From NCBI GenBank assembly GCA_027365475.1, contig DAHXNI010000007.1, positions 53,734-117,733 on the forward strand: a DNA stretch of 64,000 bases, given 5' to 3'. The notes beneath the pieces are model-generated. The model saw nothing but the letters and a program-made list of their open reading frames with translations. It was not told the DNA's origin and did not search any database. The DNA is from Pseudomonadota bacterium (lineage in GTDB: Bacteria; Pseudomonadota; Gammaproteobacteria; JAKAQQ01). The translations under genes and the position numbers were made by a program. Shown here piece by piece: positions 40,072-53,409 of the stretch (positions are counted from its first letter, which is position 1; every line of letters starts with the position of its first letter).

Positions 40072-42495
40072 GTGGGCGCGAACTATATCCGTTTCTTTAG
40101 TGAAATCCGGATGACCGATCTCCCGACCGTGGGCGGCAAGAACGCTTCACTCGGCGAGATGTACCAAGCACTCCAGCCCCAGGGGATCCGGATCCCGAAC
40201 GGATTTGCCATCACGGCCGATGCCTATCGGCACGTTCTGGATGAAGCAGCAGCCTGGGGTGCGCTCGAGGACGTGCTGAGCGGGCTGAGACCGGAAGACG
40301 TGACTAATCTTGCAGACGGTGCCCGTCGGGCACGGCGGATCGTCTACGATGCGGACATTCCCGAAGATCTTCGGGGGGAGATCCTCGCCGCGTACGCCAA
40401 GCTGCGCGCGGAATATGGGCCCTCCCTGACGCTTGCCGTACGATCCTCGGCCACAGCCGAGGATTTACCGACGGCGAGCTTTGCCGGGCAGCAGGACAGT
40501 TACCTCAATGTCACCGGAGAGGAGGCGCTCATCGAATCCTGCAGGCGCTGCTTTGCGAGTCTTTTTACGGATCGGGCCATTCATTACCGAGTCGAGCACG
40601 GATTCGACCACCTCAAAGTCGGTCTATCGATCGGCGTCATGAAAATGGTCCGGTCGGATCTCGCCTCGAGCGGCGTCATGTTCTCTCTGGATACCGAGTC
40701 CGGATTCCGCGAGGTGGTGTTCATTACGGGGACTTGGGGACTTGGGGAAACACTCGTTCAGGGGCTCGTTGACCCCGACGAGTTTTACGTTTTCAAGCCG
40801 ACCTTCCGCGCCGGGCACCGTAGCGTACTCAGGAGACGCCTCGGCAGCAAAGCGCTCAAGATGGTTTATGCCCAAGCCGACGCGGGAGCTGGCGGCACCG
40901 GGACGGTTGCGACCACGGCATCGGAACGGCAGCGGTTCTGCCTCACCGACGAGGACGTGCTCACGCTCGCGAACTATGCGCTTGTGATTGAGACGCATTA
41001 CAGCCACGCAGCGGGTCAGGATCGTCCCATGGACATGGAATGGGCCAAAGACGGGCTCGATGGGGGACTCTATATGGTCCAGGCCCGACCGGAAACGGTG
41101 ATATCCAGACAATCGGGACAGGTGATCGAACAATACCAGCTTGAAAAGCAGGGATCGCTGGTTGTGACGGGCCGTGCGGTCGGAGCCAAGATCGCGAGTG
41201 GGAAAGCCCGGATCATCAAGGAAGCATCCGCACTCAGCCGATTCAGTCCGGGTGAAGTGCTCGTAGCGGAGACGACCAGCCCGGATTGGGAACCCGTCAT
41301 GAAACAGGCGGCAGCCATTGTGACCGACCGCGGCGGGCGTACCTGTCACGCCGCAATTATCGCCCGCGAGCTCGGAATTCCGGCTGTTGTGGGAACCGAG
41401 CAGGCGACGCTGATCCTGAAAGACGGCCAGACGGTCACCGTCTCCTGTGCCGAGGGGGATACGGGGAAGGTCTACGAGGGTGCGCTCCCGTTCGCTGTAG
41501 CGCGGACCGATTTGGCGACTCTGCCGCGCCCGGTCACGAAAATCCTCCTCAACCTTGGCAATCCCGCGCTCGCCTTCCAGACCAGCCAGTTGCCGAATGA
41601 CGGTGTGGGGCTCGCGCGCATGGAGTTCATCATCTCGAGTGCCATCAAGGTTCATCCACTCGCGCTCCTCCATCCTGAAAAGATCGGCGACGATGCCGAA
41701 CGGCGCGCGATCGCCGCGATTGTGGAAGGCTACGACCAGCCCGCAGATTTTTTCATCGAGCGGCTATCCGAAGGAATCGGTACCATCGCCGCAGCGTTTT
41801 ATCCCAAACCGGTAGTCGTGCGTATGTCGGATTTCAAGTCGAACGAGTACGCATCGCTCCTCGGTGGGCGCGCGTTCGAGCCTGTGGAAGCGAACCCCAT
41901 GCTCGGCTTTCGCGGCGCCTCGCGTTATGACCACCCGGCCTACCGCGAAGGGTTTGCGCTCGAGTGCGCGGCGATCCGGCGGGTACGGGAAGGCATGGGG
42001 CTTGTGAACGTGATCCCGATGATTCCGTTTGTTCGCCGGGTCGAGGAGGCGGATCGGGTACTCAACCGGATGGCGGAGTTGGGACTTGAGCGCGGCGCAG
42101 ACGGGCTTCAGGTTTATGCCATGTGCGAGATTCCGAACAATGTGATCCTGATCGACCAGTTCGCGCAACGTTTCGACGGATTCTCGATCGGGGGCAACGA
42201 TCTCACCCAGCTCACGCTGGGTGTCGATCGGGATTCGGAGATCGTGGCCTTTGATTTCGACGAACGGGATCCCGGTGTGAAAGAGATGATCCGGCAGGCG
42301 GTAACAGGTTGTCGGCGCCACGGCATCCATTCCGGATTTTGTGGGCAGGCGCCTTCCGATTTCCCGGAAATGGCCGAGTTTCTGGTCGAGCTGGGCATCC
42401 ACTCGATGAGCCTCAACCCGGACACGATTTTGGCGACGACACTTCATGTCCTCGCAGTTGAGGAGCGTCTCGGGCGCACGACCGCCGCAGAATGA
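40072..42495 (+). CDS. ppsA: Phosphoenolpyruvate synthase
   Basis: 807 residues from the GTG at 40072, which has GGAGGGG just upstream. N-terminal ATP-binding domain (PTVGGKNASLGEMY, AVRSSATAEDLPTASFAGQQDS), central swivelling domain with the phospho-histidine in DRGGRTCHAAIIARELGIP, and PEP/pyruvate-binding barrel (FKSNEYASLLGG, CGQAPSD near the end). It converts pyruvate, ATP and water to PEP, AMP and Pi, feeding gluconeogenesis. Pyruvate from the methylcitrate cycle would be a natural substrate. Its 3' end lies near the rsmG start. Confidence 0.96.
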   Translation: MGANYIRFFSEIRMTDLPTVGGKNASLGEMYQALQPQGIRIPNGFAITADAYRHVLDEAAAWGALEDVLSGLRPEDVTNLADGARRARRIVYDADIPEDLRGEILAAYAKLRAEYGPSLTLAVRSSATAEDLPTASFAGQQDSYLNVTGEEALIESCRRCFASLFTDRAIHYRVEHGFDHLKVGLSIGVMKMVRSDLASSGVMFSLDTESGFREVVFITGTWGLGETLVQGLVDPDEFYVFKPTFRAGHRSVLRRRLGSKALKMVYAQADAGAGGTGTVATTASERQRFCLTDEDVLTLANYALVIETHYSHAAGQDRPMDMEWAKDGLDGGLYMVQARPETVISRQSGQVIEQYQLEKQGSLVVTGRAVGAKIASGKARIIKEASALSRFSPGEVLVAETTSPDWEPVMKQAAAIVTDRGGRTCHAAIIARELGIPAVVGTEQATLILKDGQTVTVSCAEGDTGKVYEGALPFAVARTDLATLPRPVTKILLNLGNPALAFQTSQLPNDGVGLARMEFIISSAIKVHPLALLHPEKIGDDAERRAIAAIVEGYDQPADFFIERLSEGIGTIAAAFYPKPVVVRMSDFKSNEYASLLGGRAFEPVEANPMLGFRGASRYDHPAYREGFALECAAIRRVREGMGLVNVIPMIPFVRRVEEADRVLNRMAELGLERGADGLQVYAMCEIPNNVILIDQFAQRFDGFSIGGNDLTQLTLGVDRDSEIVAFDFDERDPGVKEMIRQAVTGCRRHGIHSGFCGQAPSDFPEMAEFLVELGIHSMSLNPDTILATTLHVLAVEERLGRTTAAE

Positions 42496-42535
42496 GTGGG
42501 CGCCCCATCTGCCCGGGCCGGCCGTCGCATCTTCC

Positions 42536-43171
42536 ATGAGCCACGCAGGGTCCTCTTCACGCATCGAGTTTTCAGACCGGGCAGTACCCCCTGCCATCCG
42601 GCCCGCACTGGAAGCATTCGCAGGTCTTCTCCTCGAATGGAATCGGGCCTATAACCTGGTTGGATCAGGAGCGTCCCAGACGATCTGGACCCATCACATC
42701 CTGGACAGTCTTGCGGTTGTGAGTCTCCTCGAAGGGTCTACGGTGGTCGATATCGGATCCGGCGCCGGGTTCCCAGGGCTCGTCTTGGCCATCGCGTGCC
42801 CGTCCCGGCAGTTCGTGCTGGTCGATGCGAATGGGAAAAAAACGCGATTTCTGGGGCAGGCGAAGCGTCAACTGAAACTTGCCAATCTCGAGATCGTGCA
42901 CGCCCGCGCCGAGGGATACGGAACCATGGGATCTCGGAGTCCGGGGACACTGATTGCCCGTGCGCTTGGGTCGATCGCGTATTTTCTGGACGTGTCGGAA
43001 CCGCTGGCAGGTCCCGGAGCGCAGTGGCTCGCGATGAAGGGCAGAATCCCCCATGAGGAAATGGAATCGCTCCCGAAGGGCTATCGGGTAGAGCGGCTCT
43101 GGCAGATCCGGATCGAGGGGCTCGCGGCTGAGCGCCATGTGATTGACCTGCGCCGGGTGGATTCCGCTTAG
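42536..43171 (+). CDS. rsmG: 16S rRNA m7G527 methyltransferase RsmG (GidB)
   Basis: 211 residues from the ATG at 42536. LLLEWNRAYNLVG and TIWTHHILDSLAVV precede the SAM-binding motif VVDIGSGAGFPGLVLAIA; then VLVDANGKKTRFL and LIARALG follow. It methylates G527 of 16S rRNA. The frame is open upstream into ppsA, but those residues are not family-like. It is followed by parA and parB, the usual gidB-parA-parB order, but without mnmG in front. Confidence 0.93.
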   Translation: MSHAGSSSRIEFSDRAVPPAIRPALEAFAGLLLEWNRAYNLVGSGASQTIWTHHILDSLAVVSLLEGSTVVDIGSGAGFPGLVLAIACPSRQFVLVDANGKKTRFLGQAKRQLKLANLEIVHARAEGYGTMGSRSPGTLIARALGSIAYFLDVSEPLAGPGAQWLAMKGRIPHEEMESLPKGYRVERLWQIRIEGLAAERHVIDLRRVDSA

Positions 43172-43324
43172 CGCACCCCGGCCTCCGCTGCACCAGAAAA
43201 GACCCCACCCGGTGAGCCGAACACCCCTTCACACTACCCCATGCGGTGCTGCTTCGCATTTTGGCCGGTTCTGCGCTAGAGTGAACCGGACCCATCACCC
43301 CATTCGTTTTGCGGAAACCGTGCC

Positions 43325-44167
43325 ATGAGTCAGGTGCTTGCCATCGCCAACCAGAAAGGGGGCGTCGGGAAAACCACGACCGCGATCAATCTCGTGGCCG
43401 CACTTGCGGCCAACGGCCGCCGTGCACTTTTGGTCGACCTGGATCCGCAGGGCAATGCCACAACTGGGGTTGGGCTCGATAAGCGACGCCTCAAAAAGAG
43501 CATCTATGAAGTCCTGTCGGGACGTGTGTCGATCGCAGAGGCTTCAGTTCTGATTACCACTCCCACCGCATCATTTCAGGTGCTGCCAGCCACACGTGAC
43601 CTCACGGCAGCCGAGGTTGCACTCACACGGAGTGGGCGATCCGAAAATCGCCTCAGGGAACTCCTCGTCCCGACGCGTGGGTCGTTTGACGACATCGTGA
43701 TCGATTGCCCACCCGCCCTCAACGTGCTCACCGTCAATGCGCTCGTGGCTGCCGACGCGGTGCTCATTCCGATCCAATGCGAATACTACGCGCTCGAAGG
43801 ACTCTCTTCGCTGCTCGGGACGATCCAGGAAATTCAGCGTGACCTCAATCCGGCTCTCCGTATCGAAGGTCTGCTCCGGACGATGTTTGATGCCCGCAGC
43901 AGCCTGAACAATGAAGTCTCATCCGAACTCATCGTGCATTTCGGAGAGCAGGTCTACCGTACGGTGATTCCGAGGAATGTGCGGCTCGCGGAGGCTCCGA
44001 GCCACGGGATTTCCGCACTCAGTTACGACATCCAGTCCCGGGGAGCACTCGCCTACCTCGCACTCGCGAGCGAGCGGCTCGAGCGTCTCGCAGGCCACGG
44101 GGGACCCGCTCGGGCCCCGGAGTCTCAGGCGGCTGATAGAATGATTCCCCCGGAGCGATCAGGATAG
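43325..44167 (+). CDS. parA: Chromosome partitioning ATPase ParA (Soj)
   Basis: 280 residues: deviant Walker A NQKGGVGKTTTAINL at the N-terminus, LLVDLDPQGNATTGVG, and Walker B VIDCPPALNVLT near 120. The size and lack of an N-terminal helix-turn-helix point to the chromosomal Soj type. It moves ParB-parS complexes and so the origin region during segregation. It is followed after 5 bp by parB. The 153-bp gap before it has no recognised gene. Confidence 0.97.
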   Translation: MSQVLAIANQKGGVGKTTTAINLVAALAANGRRALLVDLDPQGNATTGVGLDKRRLKKSIYEVLSGRVSIAEASVLITTPTASFQVLPATRDLTAAEVALTRSGRSENRLRELLVPTRGSFDDIVIDCPPALNVLTVNALVAADAVLIPIQCEYYALEGLSSLLGTIQEIQRDLNPALRIEGLLRTMFDARSSLNNEVSSELIVHFGEQVYRTVIPRNVRLAEAPSHGISALSYDIQSRGALAYLALASERLERLAGHGGPARAPESQAADRMIPPERSG

Positions 44168-44172
44168 CTTCC

Positions 44173-45057
44173 ATGCCTCCAAAACGCCGCGCCCTCAATC
44201 GTCCGCTGTCGGCGATCCTCGGACACGATGACGGGGAGAGCGAACCGGCTGACGGGACGCTAACCCATCTCCCGATCGAGCAACTCGCGCCCGGACGCTA
44301 TCAACCACGCCGGGAGATGAGCAAGGATGCCTTGGCGGAGCTCGCCCAGTCGATCCGGACTCAGGGCGTATTGCAGCCCGTGATCGTGAGACGGCTTGCG
44401 GGATCCCAGCGCTTCGAGATCGTAGCGGGCGAGCGCCGGTGGCGCGCAGCCCAACAGGCGGGTCTCCTCGAGATCCCAGCCGTGATCCGGGTCCTCGATG
44501 ATGCGACTGCACTCAAGGTGGCCCTCATCGAAAATCTGCAGCGCGCCGATCTCGGTCCGCTTGAGGAGGCACAAGCGCTGAAACAGCTCATCGACGAGTT
44601 CCAGATGACCCATGAGGCAGTGGCAGAACAGGTCGGACGATCCCGGGCTGCAGTTTCAAATCTCCTGCGGTTACTCGATCTCGGTCTCGAGGCGCGGGAA
44701 CTGTTGCGCCAGGGGAAGCTCGAGATGGGTCATGCCCGGGCGCTGCTCGCGGTTTCCGGAGTGCTCCAGGCAGAGGCGGCCCGTGTGATTTCCGAACGCG
44801 GATTTTCGGTTCGGGAAGCCGAACGCTACCTCAGGGGTCTCAAGGGCAAAAAATCCCCGCAACGGGGTCAGACCCTCCGGAAGCGCAACCCGGACCAAGC
44901 CCGTCTGGAACGCGGGCTTGCGGAGGTTTTGGGTCATGCCGTGGAGATCCTGCCCCCGCGGCACGGCAAGACGCGCGGTCGGCTGGTCATCCATTACGAT
45001 GGCCTGGACGACTTCGAAGCCCTCATCGCACGGCTAGGATATCGGGACGGGGCTTGA
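44173..45057 (+). CDS. parB: Chromosome partitioning protein ParB (Spo0J)
   Basis: 294 residues. The CTPase/ParB N-domain has LPIEQLAPGRYQPRREM and ETFEIVAGERRWRAAQ-like residues (RFEIVAGERRWRA), with the ENLQRADLGPLEEA motif. A helix-turn-helix follows (THEAVAEQVGRSRAAVSNLLRLL). A basic linker and a C-terminal dimerisation domain (HGKTRGRLVIHYDGLDDFEALI) complete it. It binds the two parS sites in recF by inference from the exact consensus. Confidence 0.96.
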   Translation: MPPKRRALNRPLSAILGHDDGESEPADGTLTHLPIEQLAPGRYQPRREMSKDALAELAQSIRTQGVLQPVIVRRLAGSQRFEIVAGERRWRAAQQAGLLEIPAVIRVLDDATALKVALIENLQRADLGPLEEAQALKQLIDEFQMTHEAVAEQVGRSRAAVSNLLRLLDLGLEARELLRQGKLEMGHARALLAVSGVLQAEAARVISERGFSVREAERYLRGLKGKKSPQRGQTLRKRNPDQARLERGLAEVLGHAVEILPPRHGKTRGRLVIHYDGLDDFEALIARLGYRDGA

Positions 45058-45083
45058 ACCGACAGCGGCCGAACCCTTACAAT
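45054..45083 (+). promoter_or_regulatory. Candidate promoter of the atp operon
   Basis: TTGAAC (45054-45059), 18 bp, TACAAT (45078-45083), at the end of parB and 75 bp before atpI. It is a reasonable sigma-70 match. Confidence 0.4.
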
Positions 45084-45157
45084 ATACGGGCTCAAACGGG
45101 GTCTATCCGGGGTTCGTAGAGGGCCCGGGAAGGCGGCGCTCAGCGGCTGAGGGGGGC

Positions 45158-46644
<1,487 letters not shown>

Positions 46645-46695
46645 AGGGACGCCAGACAGCCGATGCCACCTCGCGGACTTGTGCGGAGATAACCG

Positions 46696-47169
46696 ATGAA
46701 TCTCGATCTTACATTTTTTGCGGAAATCATTGCGTTCGCCCTGTTCGTCTGGCTCACCATGCGCTTCTTCTGGCCGCCGTTGATCCGGGCCATGGACGAA
46801 CGGGCGAAAAAGATTGCCGATGGCCTCGCGGCGGCCGACCGCGCGGTGCGCGATCTCGAACTGGCCCAGGAGCGTGCGATCGGGATTTTGCACGATGCGC
46901 ACCGTGAGGCCGCGACCATCGTGGAGGCGGCCAGCCAGCGTGCGAACGAGCTGGTCGAACGGGCCGAGAAGGCAGCGGTCGAGCAGGCTGCGCGCGAGCT
47001 GCAACACGGACGCGAGGAGCTGGAGCGCGCGCGCGAGCAGGCACGGATGGTCCTGCAGAAGGATGTCGCCAATCTGGCGCTCGAGGCTGCCCGCCAGATC
47101 ATCGCCCAGGAAATCGATCCCGCCCGGCATGCCGCACTTCTTCAATCCGTGGCCGAGCGGCTCCAATGA
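46696..47169 (+). CDS. atpF: ATP synthase Fo subunit b
   Basis: 157 residues: one N-terminal membrane segment ([20 protein letters not shown]), then a long charged helix rich in Ala, Glu and Arg forming the dimeric peripheral stalk. The start [12 protein letters not shown] is typical. It overlaps atpH by 4 bp. Confidence 0.96.
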   Translation: MNLDLTFFAEIIAFALFVWLTMRFFWPPLIRAMDERAKKIADGLAAADRAVRDLELAQERAIGILHDAHREAATIVEAASQRANELVERAEKAAVEQAARELQHGREELERAREQARMVLQKDVANLALEAARQIIAQEIDPARHAALLQSVAERLQ

Positions 47170-47702
47170 GCCGCACTCTGGCCCGACCCTATGCCCAGGC
47201 GGTCTTTGAGGTTGCCCAAGCCGAGAATTGTCTGGAGCCCTGGGAGCGGTTTTTGATGCGCCTGTCCGACATCCTCGCCGTGCCCAGTCTGGCCCGGATG
47301 CTGTCCCACCCCCGGGTGGATCACCGTGAACGGGTTGAGATCGTGAAACTCGCCTTGGGTGAGTCGTTGCGCGCGGAGGAGAACAACTTGATTGCGCTTC
47401 TCGTTCAGCATGACCGTCTGTTGGAAGCATCTGATCTTCTGACCCAGTATCAGGCGCTCAAGATGCGCACGGAATCCATGATCGAATGTGCTGTCACAAC
47501 CGCGGTTCACCTTGATGCGCGCGGGAAGGAGACCTGGATCACCCATCTGGCGGCACGGTTCAACCGCAAGATCCGGCTGGTCTGCCGGATGGATCCGGGA
47601 CTTTTGGGAGGCGCCGAGCTTCGGGTCGGCGACCACGTCTGGGATGCGTCGATCCGGGGCCAGATCGAAGAGTTGTCCCACCTTTTAACCGCTCACTTGT
47701 AG
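47166..47702 (+). CDS. atpH: ATP synthase F1 subunit delta
   Basis: 178 residues. It opens [15 protein letters not shown] and has the C-terminal [26 protein letters not shown], both signatures of the delta subunit (OSCP), which connects the peripheral stalk to the top of F1. Confidence 0.96.
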   Translation: MSRTLARPYAQAVFEVAQAENCLEPWERFLMRLSDILAVPSLARMLSHPRVDHRERVEIVKLALGESLRAEENNLIALLVQHDRLLEASDLLTQYQALKMRTESMIECAVTTAVHLDARGKETWITHLAARFNRKIRLVCRMDPGLLGGAELRVGDHVWDASIRGQIEELSHLLTAHL

Positions 47703-47714
47703 AGGTGCATTGGC

Positions 47715-49268
47715 ATGAGTGAAGCTCAAGATCTCAGCCCGGCAGAAATCAGCTCCGTGCTCAAGGCACGGATCCAGAAATTCGAGGCTGGCATCGCTGA
47801 ACGGGAGGTCGGAACCATCGTGAGCGTGGCCGATGGCATCGTTCGCATCTATGGGTTGAGCGGTGCCCGCTATGGCGAAATGCTCGAGTTTGCAGACGGG
47901 ACGTTCGGACTTGCGCTCAATCTCGAAAGGGATTCGGTCGGAGCCGTGGTGCTCGGTGCCTACGCGCAGCTGACCGAAGGCCAGGAAGTCAAGGCGACCG
48001 GCCGGATTCTCGAGGTTCCGGTCGGCCCAGAACTGCTGGGGCGCGTCGTCAATCCTCTGGGCCAACCGCTTGATGGCGGTGGAGCGCTCGCAACAGCCCA
48101 AACTGCTCCGATCGAAAAAGTGGCGCCGGGTGTGATCGCACGCCAGTCCGTCTCCCAGCCGGTCCAAACCGGGCTCAAGGCGATCGATGCCATGGTCCCG
48201 ATCGGGCGCGGGCAGCGGGAACTCATCATCGGCGACCGTCAAACTGGAAAAACGGCGCTTGCGATCGACGCCATCATCAACCAGCAGGGGACAGATCTCT
48301 ATTGCGTCTATGTGGCCATTGGCCAGAAATCTTCGAGTGTGGCCCAGGTCGTGCGCAAGCTTGAGGAACACGATGTCCTCAAGCGCACCATCGTGGTGGC
48401 GGCCACGGCGGCTGAGACCGCCGCGCTCCAGTTCATCGCTCCCTATGCTGGTTGTGCCATGGGTGAATATTTCCGTGATCGCGGACAAGATGCCCTCATC
48501 ATTTATGACGATCTGACTAAGCATGCTTGGGCCTATCGGCAGATCTCGCTCTTGCTGCGTAGACCGCCAGGCCGGGAAGCCTATCCCGGCGACGTGTTCT
48601 ATCTCCATTCCCGTCTTTTGGAACGTGCGGCACGTCTCAATGCAGAAGAAGTGAGCCGGCGAACCGGTGGCGCCGTCCGCGGTCAGACCGGATCGCTCAC
48701 AGCACTGCCCATCATCGAAACCCAGGCCGGTGATGTATCGGCATTTATCCCGACCAATGTGATTTCCATCACCGACGGGCAAATCTATCTTGAAAACGAC
48801 CTGTTCAATGCCGGGATCCGACCGGCTATCAATGCAGGGCTTTCGGTCTCGCGGGTGGGTGGTGCGGCCCAGACCAAGATCATCAAGAAACTGGGTGGGG
48901 GTGTGCGGTTTGCTCTCGCCCAATACCGCGAACTGGCGGCTTTCTCCCAATTTGCCTCCGAACTTGATGAGGTCACACGTCGGCAGCTTGAGCGCGGCCG
49001 GCGTGTGACTGAGCTCATGAAACAGAAGCAATACAGCCCACTTTCGATTGCGGAGATGGCTATTTCACTCTTCGCCGTGAACGAGGGGGATCTCGATGCT
49101 ATCGAGGTTTCAGCCATCGTGGAGTTTGAGTCTGCTCTGCACGATTTTTTCCGATCGTCGGATCCTGCCCTCTTTGCCCGGATCAACGAGCGGGGTGATT
49201 ACAACGACGAAATTGCGGCCGGTCTGCGTCAGGTCATCGACGCCTATCGAAAACAAACGAGGCACTGA
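47715..49268 (+). CDS. atpA: ATP synthase F1 subunit alpha
   Basis: 517 residues. N-terminal [16 protein letters not shown], Walker [16 protein letters not shown] near 170, [22 protein letters not shown], and the arginine-finger region [15 protein letters not shown] near 375. It holds the non-catalytic nucleotide sites of the alpha3beta3 ring. It follows atpH by 12 bp. Confidence 0.98.
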   Translation: MSEAQDLSPAEISSVLKARIQKFEAGIAEREVGTIVSVADGIVRIYGLSGARYGEMLEFADGTFGLALNLERDSVGAVVLGAYAQLTEGQEVKATGRILEVPVGPELLGRVVNPLGQPLDGGGALATAQTAPIEKVAPGVIARQSVSQPVQTGLKAIDAMVPIGRGQRELIIGDRQTGKTALAIDAIINQQGTDLYCVYVAIGQKSSSVAQVVRKLEEHDVLKRTIVVAATAAETAALQFIAPYAGCAMGEYFRDRGQDALIIYDDLTKHAWAYRQISLLLRRPPGREAYPGDVFYLHSRLLERAARLNAEEVSRRTGGAVRGQTGSLTALPIIETQAGDVSAFIPTNVISITDGQIYLENDLFNAGIRPAINAGLSVSRVGGAAQTKIIKKLGGGVRFALAQYRELAAFSQFASELDEVTRRQLERGRRVTELMKQKQYSPLSIAEMAISLFAVNEGDLDAIEVSAIVEFESALHDFFRSSDPALFARINERGDYNDEIAAGLRQVIDAYRKQTRH

Positions 49269-49273
49269 CGACC

Positions 49274-50137
49274 ATGGCCGGTACCAAGGAGATCCGAACG
49301 CAGATTCGCAGCGTTCAGAGCAATCAGAAGATCACCCGTGCCATGGAGATGGTGGCGGCCAGCAAGGTCCGGCGCGTGCAGGCACGCATGCAGGCGAGCC
49401 GTCCTTATGTTGACCGGATGCGCCGTGTCATCGGGCATCTCGCAGTGGTGCACCCCGAGTTCCGGCATCCGTTCCTCCTGCCCCGCGAGCAGGTTCGGGG
49501 GGTTGGATTCCTGGTCATCGGAACCGACCGTGGGCTTTGCGGCGGGCTCAATATCAATCTTTTGCGCGCGGTCTGGAACGAGGCGCGTCCACTCGAGAAA
49601 GGAGGGATTGCGGTCCGATTTGCGGCACTTGGCCAGAAGGCCGTAACCGGATTGCACAGGCTCAACGCAGAGCTTGTGGCAACGGCCACCCATCTCGGCG
49701 ACCGTCCCGGATCCGAAGTGATCGTGGGTCCGTTGCACGCGCTTCTGGAAGACTATCGGGTGGGCCGGATCGACCGGCTGGTCGTCGCGTACAACTATTT
49801 TCTGAATACCATGACACAGAAACCCACGCTTGAGACGCTTCTGCCGTTGCCGGAAAAGAAGGATCCGGAGCTTTTCGACCACTGGGATTACCTCTACGAA
49901 CCGGATAGTGTGGATCTTCTGGATACGGTCCTCATGCGCTATCTCGAAGCCGAGACCTATCAGGCGCTCCTTGAAAACATTGCTTCCGAACAGGCGGCGC
50001 GGATGGTCGCCATGCGCAATGCTTCGGACAATGCCGGGACCCTGATCGACACTTTGAAACTGGCCTACAACAAGGCGCGCCAAGCCTCGATTACGCAGGA
50101 AATTGCCGAAATCGTGGGTGGTGCCGCTGCGGTCTGA
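49274..50137 (+). CDS. atpG: ATP synthase F1 subunit gamma
   Basis: 287 residues. The start is KEIRTQIRSVQSNQKITRAMEMVAASK, and the signature near the end is ASDNAGTLIDTLKLAYNKARQASITQEIAEI. It forms the rotating central shaft. The rest is variable, as in the family. Confidence 0.97.
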   Translation: MAGTKEIRTQIRSVQSNQKITRAMEMVAASKVRRVQARMQASRPYVDRMRRVIGHLAVVHPEFRHPFLLPREQVRGVGFLVIGTDRGLCGGLNINLLRAVWNEARPLEKGGIAVRFAALGQKAVTGLHRLNAELVATATHLGDRPGSEVIVGPLHALLEDYRVGRIDRLVVAYNYFLNTMTQKPTLETLLPLPEKKDPELFDHWDYLYEPDSVDLLDTVLMRYLEAETYQALLENIASEQAARMVAMRNASDNAGTLIDTLKLAYNKARQASITQEIAEIVGGAAAV

Positions 50138-50157
50138 CTATTAACCGAGTGAATTAA

Positions 50158-51552
<1,395 letters not shown>

Positions 51553-51558
51553 ACTCAG

Positions 51559-51984
51559 ATGGCGATGGTCATGCGGGTGGATGTGGTGAGCCTCGAGGCC
51601 TCGATCTTTTCAGGTGAGGCAGAGATGGTCTTTGCCCCCGCCGAGCGTGGCGAAGTGGGCATTGCCCCGCGCCATGCACCGTTCCTCACACGGCTCAAGC
51701 CTGGTGAACTCCGGATCCAGATGCCGGGAGAGACATTGTCGTTTTTCATCTCAGGCGGAATCCTCGAAGTCCAGCCCCATCAGGTCACCGTACTCACCAA
51801 TACCACGATCCGCACGGATGCCATCGACGAGGCACGGATGCTTGAGGCCAAGCAGGCTGCCGAAGCGACACTCGCCATGAACCCGGGCGCGATTGATGTG
51901 GCGCGGGCTGAGGCCGAACTGCTCGAGATGTCAGAAAAGCTCCGGGTCCTTGAGCGCGCCCGAAAGCGCGGCCAGCTCAAATGA
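51559..51984 (+). CDS. atpC: ATP synthase F1 subunit epsilon
   Basis: 141 residues. The N-terminal beta-barrel has VVSLEASIFSGEAEMVFAPAERGEVGIAPRHAPFLT and GGILEVQPHQVTVL; a C-terminal two-helix region follows. It inhibits or couples the motor and is the last subunit gene of the operon. Confidence 0.96.
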   Translation: MAMVMRVDVVSLEASIFSGEAEMVFAPAERGEVGIAPRHAPFLTRLKPGELRIQMPGETLSFFISGGILEVQPHQVTVLTNTTIRTDAIDEARMLEAKQAAEATLAMNPGAIDVARAEAELLEMSEKLRVLERARKRGQLK

Positions 51985-52021
51985 ACCTTCCACGCACGTT
52001 GGGGCGATACCGCGCACCCTG

Positions 52022-53404
52022 ATGCACGCAACAACCGACCGTCCGCTCGTTGTCATTCTGGCTGCCGGTGCCGGCACGCGCATGCACTCGAAGCGCCCCA
52101 AGGTGCTGCAAGAGCTGGCCGGACGCCCGCTGCTCGGGTGGGTGCTCGAGACGGCGAGAGCGCTTGAGCCGGGAGAAATACGCGTCGTAACTGGTCGCGA
52201 AAGTCAAGCGATCCGAGCGGCCTTTCCGGATGCCGACATCCGCTTTGTGGAGCAGAGCCAGCCATTGGGAACTGGGCATGCGCTGCGGGTGGCTCTGGAC
52301 GGGGTCCGCGGCAGTCTTCGTGTGCTTGTCCTTTACGGGGACGTACCTCTGCTCTCAAGTGTTGAACTCCGTGCGTTGATCGACGCCGCCCAACCTGGCC
52401 ACCTGGCCCTGCTCACGGCCCTGCTCGATGATGCGGAAGGTTATGGCCGAATCGTGCGGGATCCAGAGGGGCGCATCCGTAGTATCGTCGAACAGGCGGA
52501 TCTCACGGATCCCGAGATGCTGGCTATCCGCGAAGTCAATACCGGGGTTCTCGCGGCGTCGGCAGAAGATCTTGTGACACTTCTGCCCCGGCTTCGGAAC
52601 GACAACGCCCAGCATGAGTTCTATCTCACGGATCTTGTCCCCGAAGCACTTGCTACCGGATTCACGGTGAGCACACGCCTCGCATCTGATGCGAAGCGCA
52701 CGCTCGGGATCAACCGGGCCTGCGATCTGGCCATGGCCGAAAGCAAGATTCGTACCCTCATCACGGGAAAACTGCTCGACCAGGGTGTCCGAATCCGGGA
52801 TCCCGCCCGATTTGATTTGCGCGGTGTTCTTGAAGCTGGGTCGGATGTGGAAATCGATGTCGGAGTTGTTCTTGAGGGCTCGGTTCGTCTGGGCGATGGC
52901 GTGCGGATCGGCCCGTACTGTATCCTGCGTGATGTCGAACTGGGATCGGGAAGCGAAGTGTTTTCGCACTGCGTGCTCGAGGGGGTGAAAGCCGGCCGGA
53001 ATGTCCGAATCGGACCGTTTGCCCGCATCCGGCCCGAGACTTCGTTGGGCGAAGGGGATCGCATTGGCAACTTCGTCGAGATCAAAAACACCCGTATGGG
53101 CGCAGACAGCAAGGCCAATCATCTGTCCTATGTCGGGGACGCCGAGGTCGGGAAGAAAGTGAACCTGGGTGCCGGGGTTATCACCGTCAACTACGATGGG
53201 ACCCACAAGCACCGGACCGTGATCGAAGATGAGGTCATGGTGGGTTGTGATGTGCAACTTGTGGCACCCGTCACCATCGGGCGGGGTGCTTTCATTGGAG
53301 CCGGTTCGACCATCGTGCGCGATGCACCACCCGGTGGGCTTACCCTCGCGCGAACCGAGCAAAAAACGATCACGGATTGGAAGCGCCCGGGTCGGAAGGA
53401 CTGA
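52022..53404 (+). CDS. glmU: Bifunctional GlcNAc-1-P uridyltransferase / GlcN-1-P acetyltransferase
   Basis: 460 residues. The N-domain pyrophosphorylase motif is VVILAAGAGTRMHSKRPKVL, with VLYGDVPLL and the C-terminal left-handed beta-helix of hexapeptide repeats (IGPFARIRPETSLGEGDRIGNFVEIKNT, YVGDAEVGKKVNLGAGVITVNYDG). It makes UDP-GlcNAc for peptidoglycan and LPS. The ATG at 52022 fits the family; an open frame upstream runs through atpC. glmS follows after 5 bp. Confidence 0.97.
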   Translation: MHATTDRPLVVILAAGAGTRMHSKRPKVLQELAGRPLLGWVLETARALEPGEIRVVTGRESQAIRAAFPDADIRFVEQSQPLGTGHALRVALDGVRGSLRVLVLYGDVPLLSSVELRALIDAAQPGHLALLTALLDDAEGYGRIVRDPEGRIRSIVEQADLTDPEMLAIREVNTGVLAASAEDLVTLLPRLRNDNAQHEFYLTDLVPEALATGFTVSTRLASDAKRTLGINRACDLAMAESKIRTLITGKLLDQGVRIRDPARFDLRGVLEAGSDVEIDVGVVLEGSVRLGDGVRIGPYCILRDVELGSGSEVFSHCVLEGVKAGRNVRIGPFARIRPETSLGEGDRIGNFVEIKNTRMGADSKANHLSYVGDAEVGKKVNLGAGVITVNYDGTHKHRTVIEDEVMVGCDVQLVAPVTIGRGAFIGAGSTIVRDAPPGGLTLARTEQKTITDWKRPGRKD

Positions 53405-53409
53405 CACCG

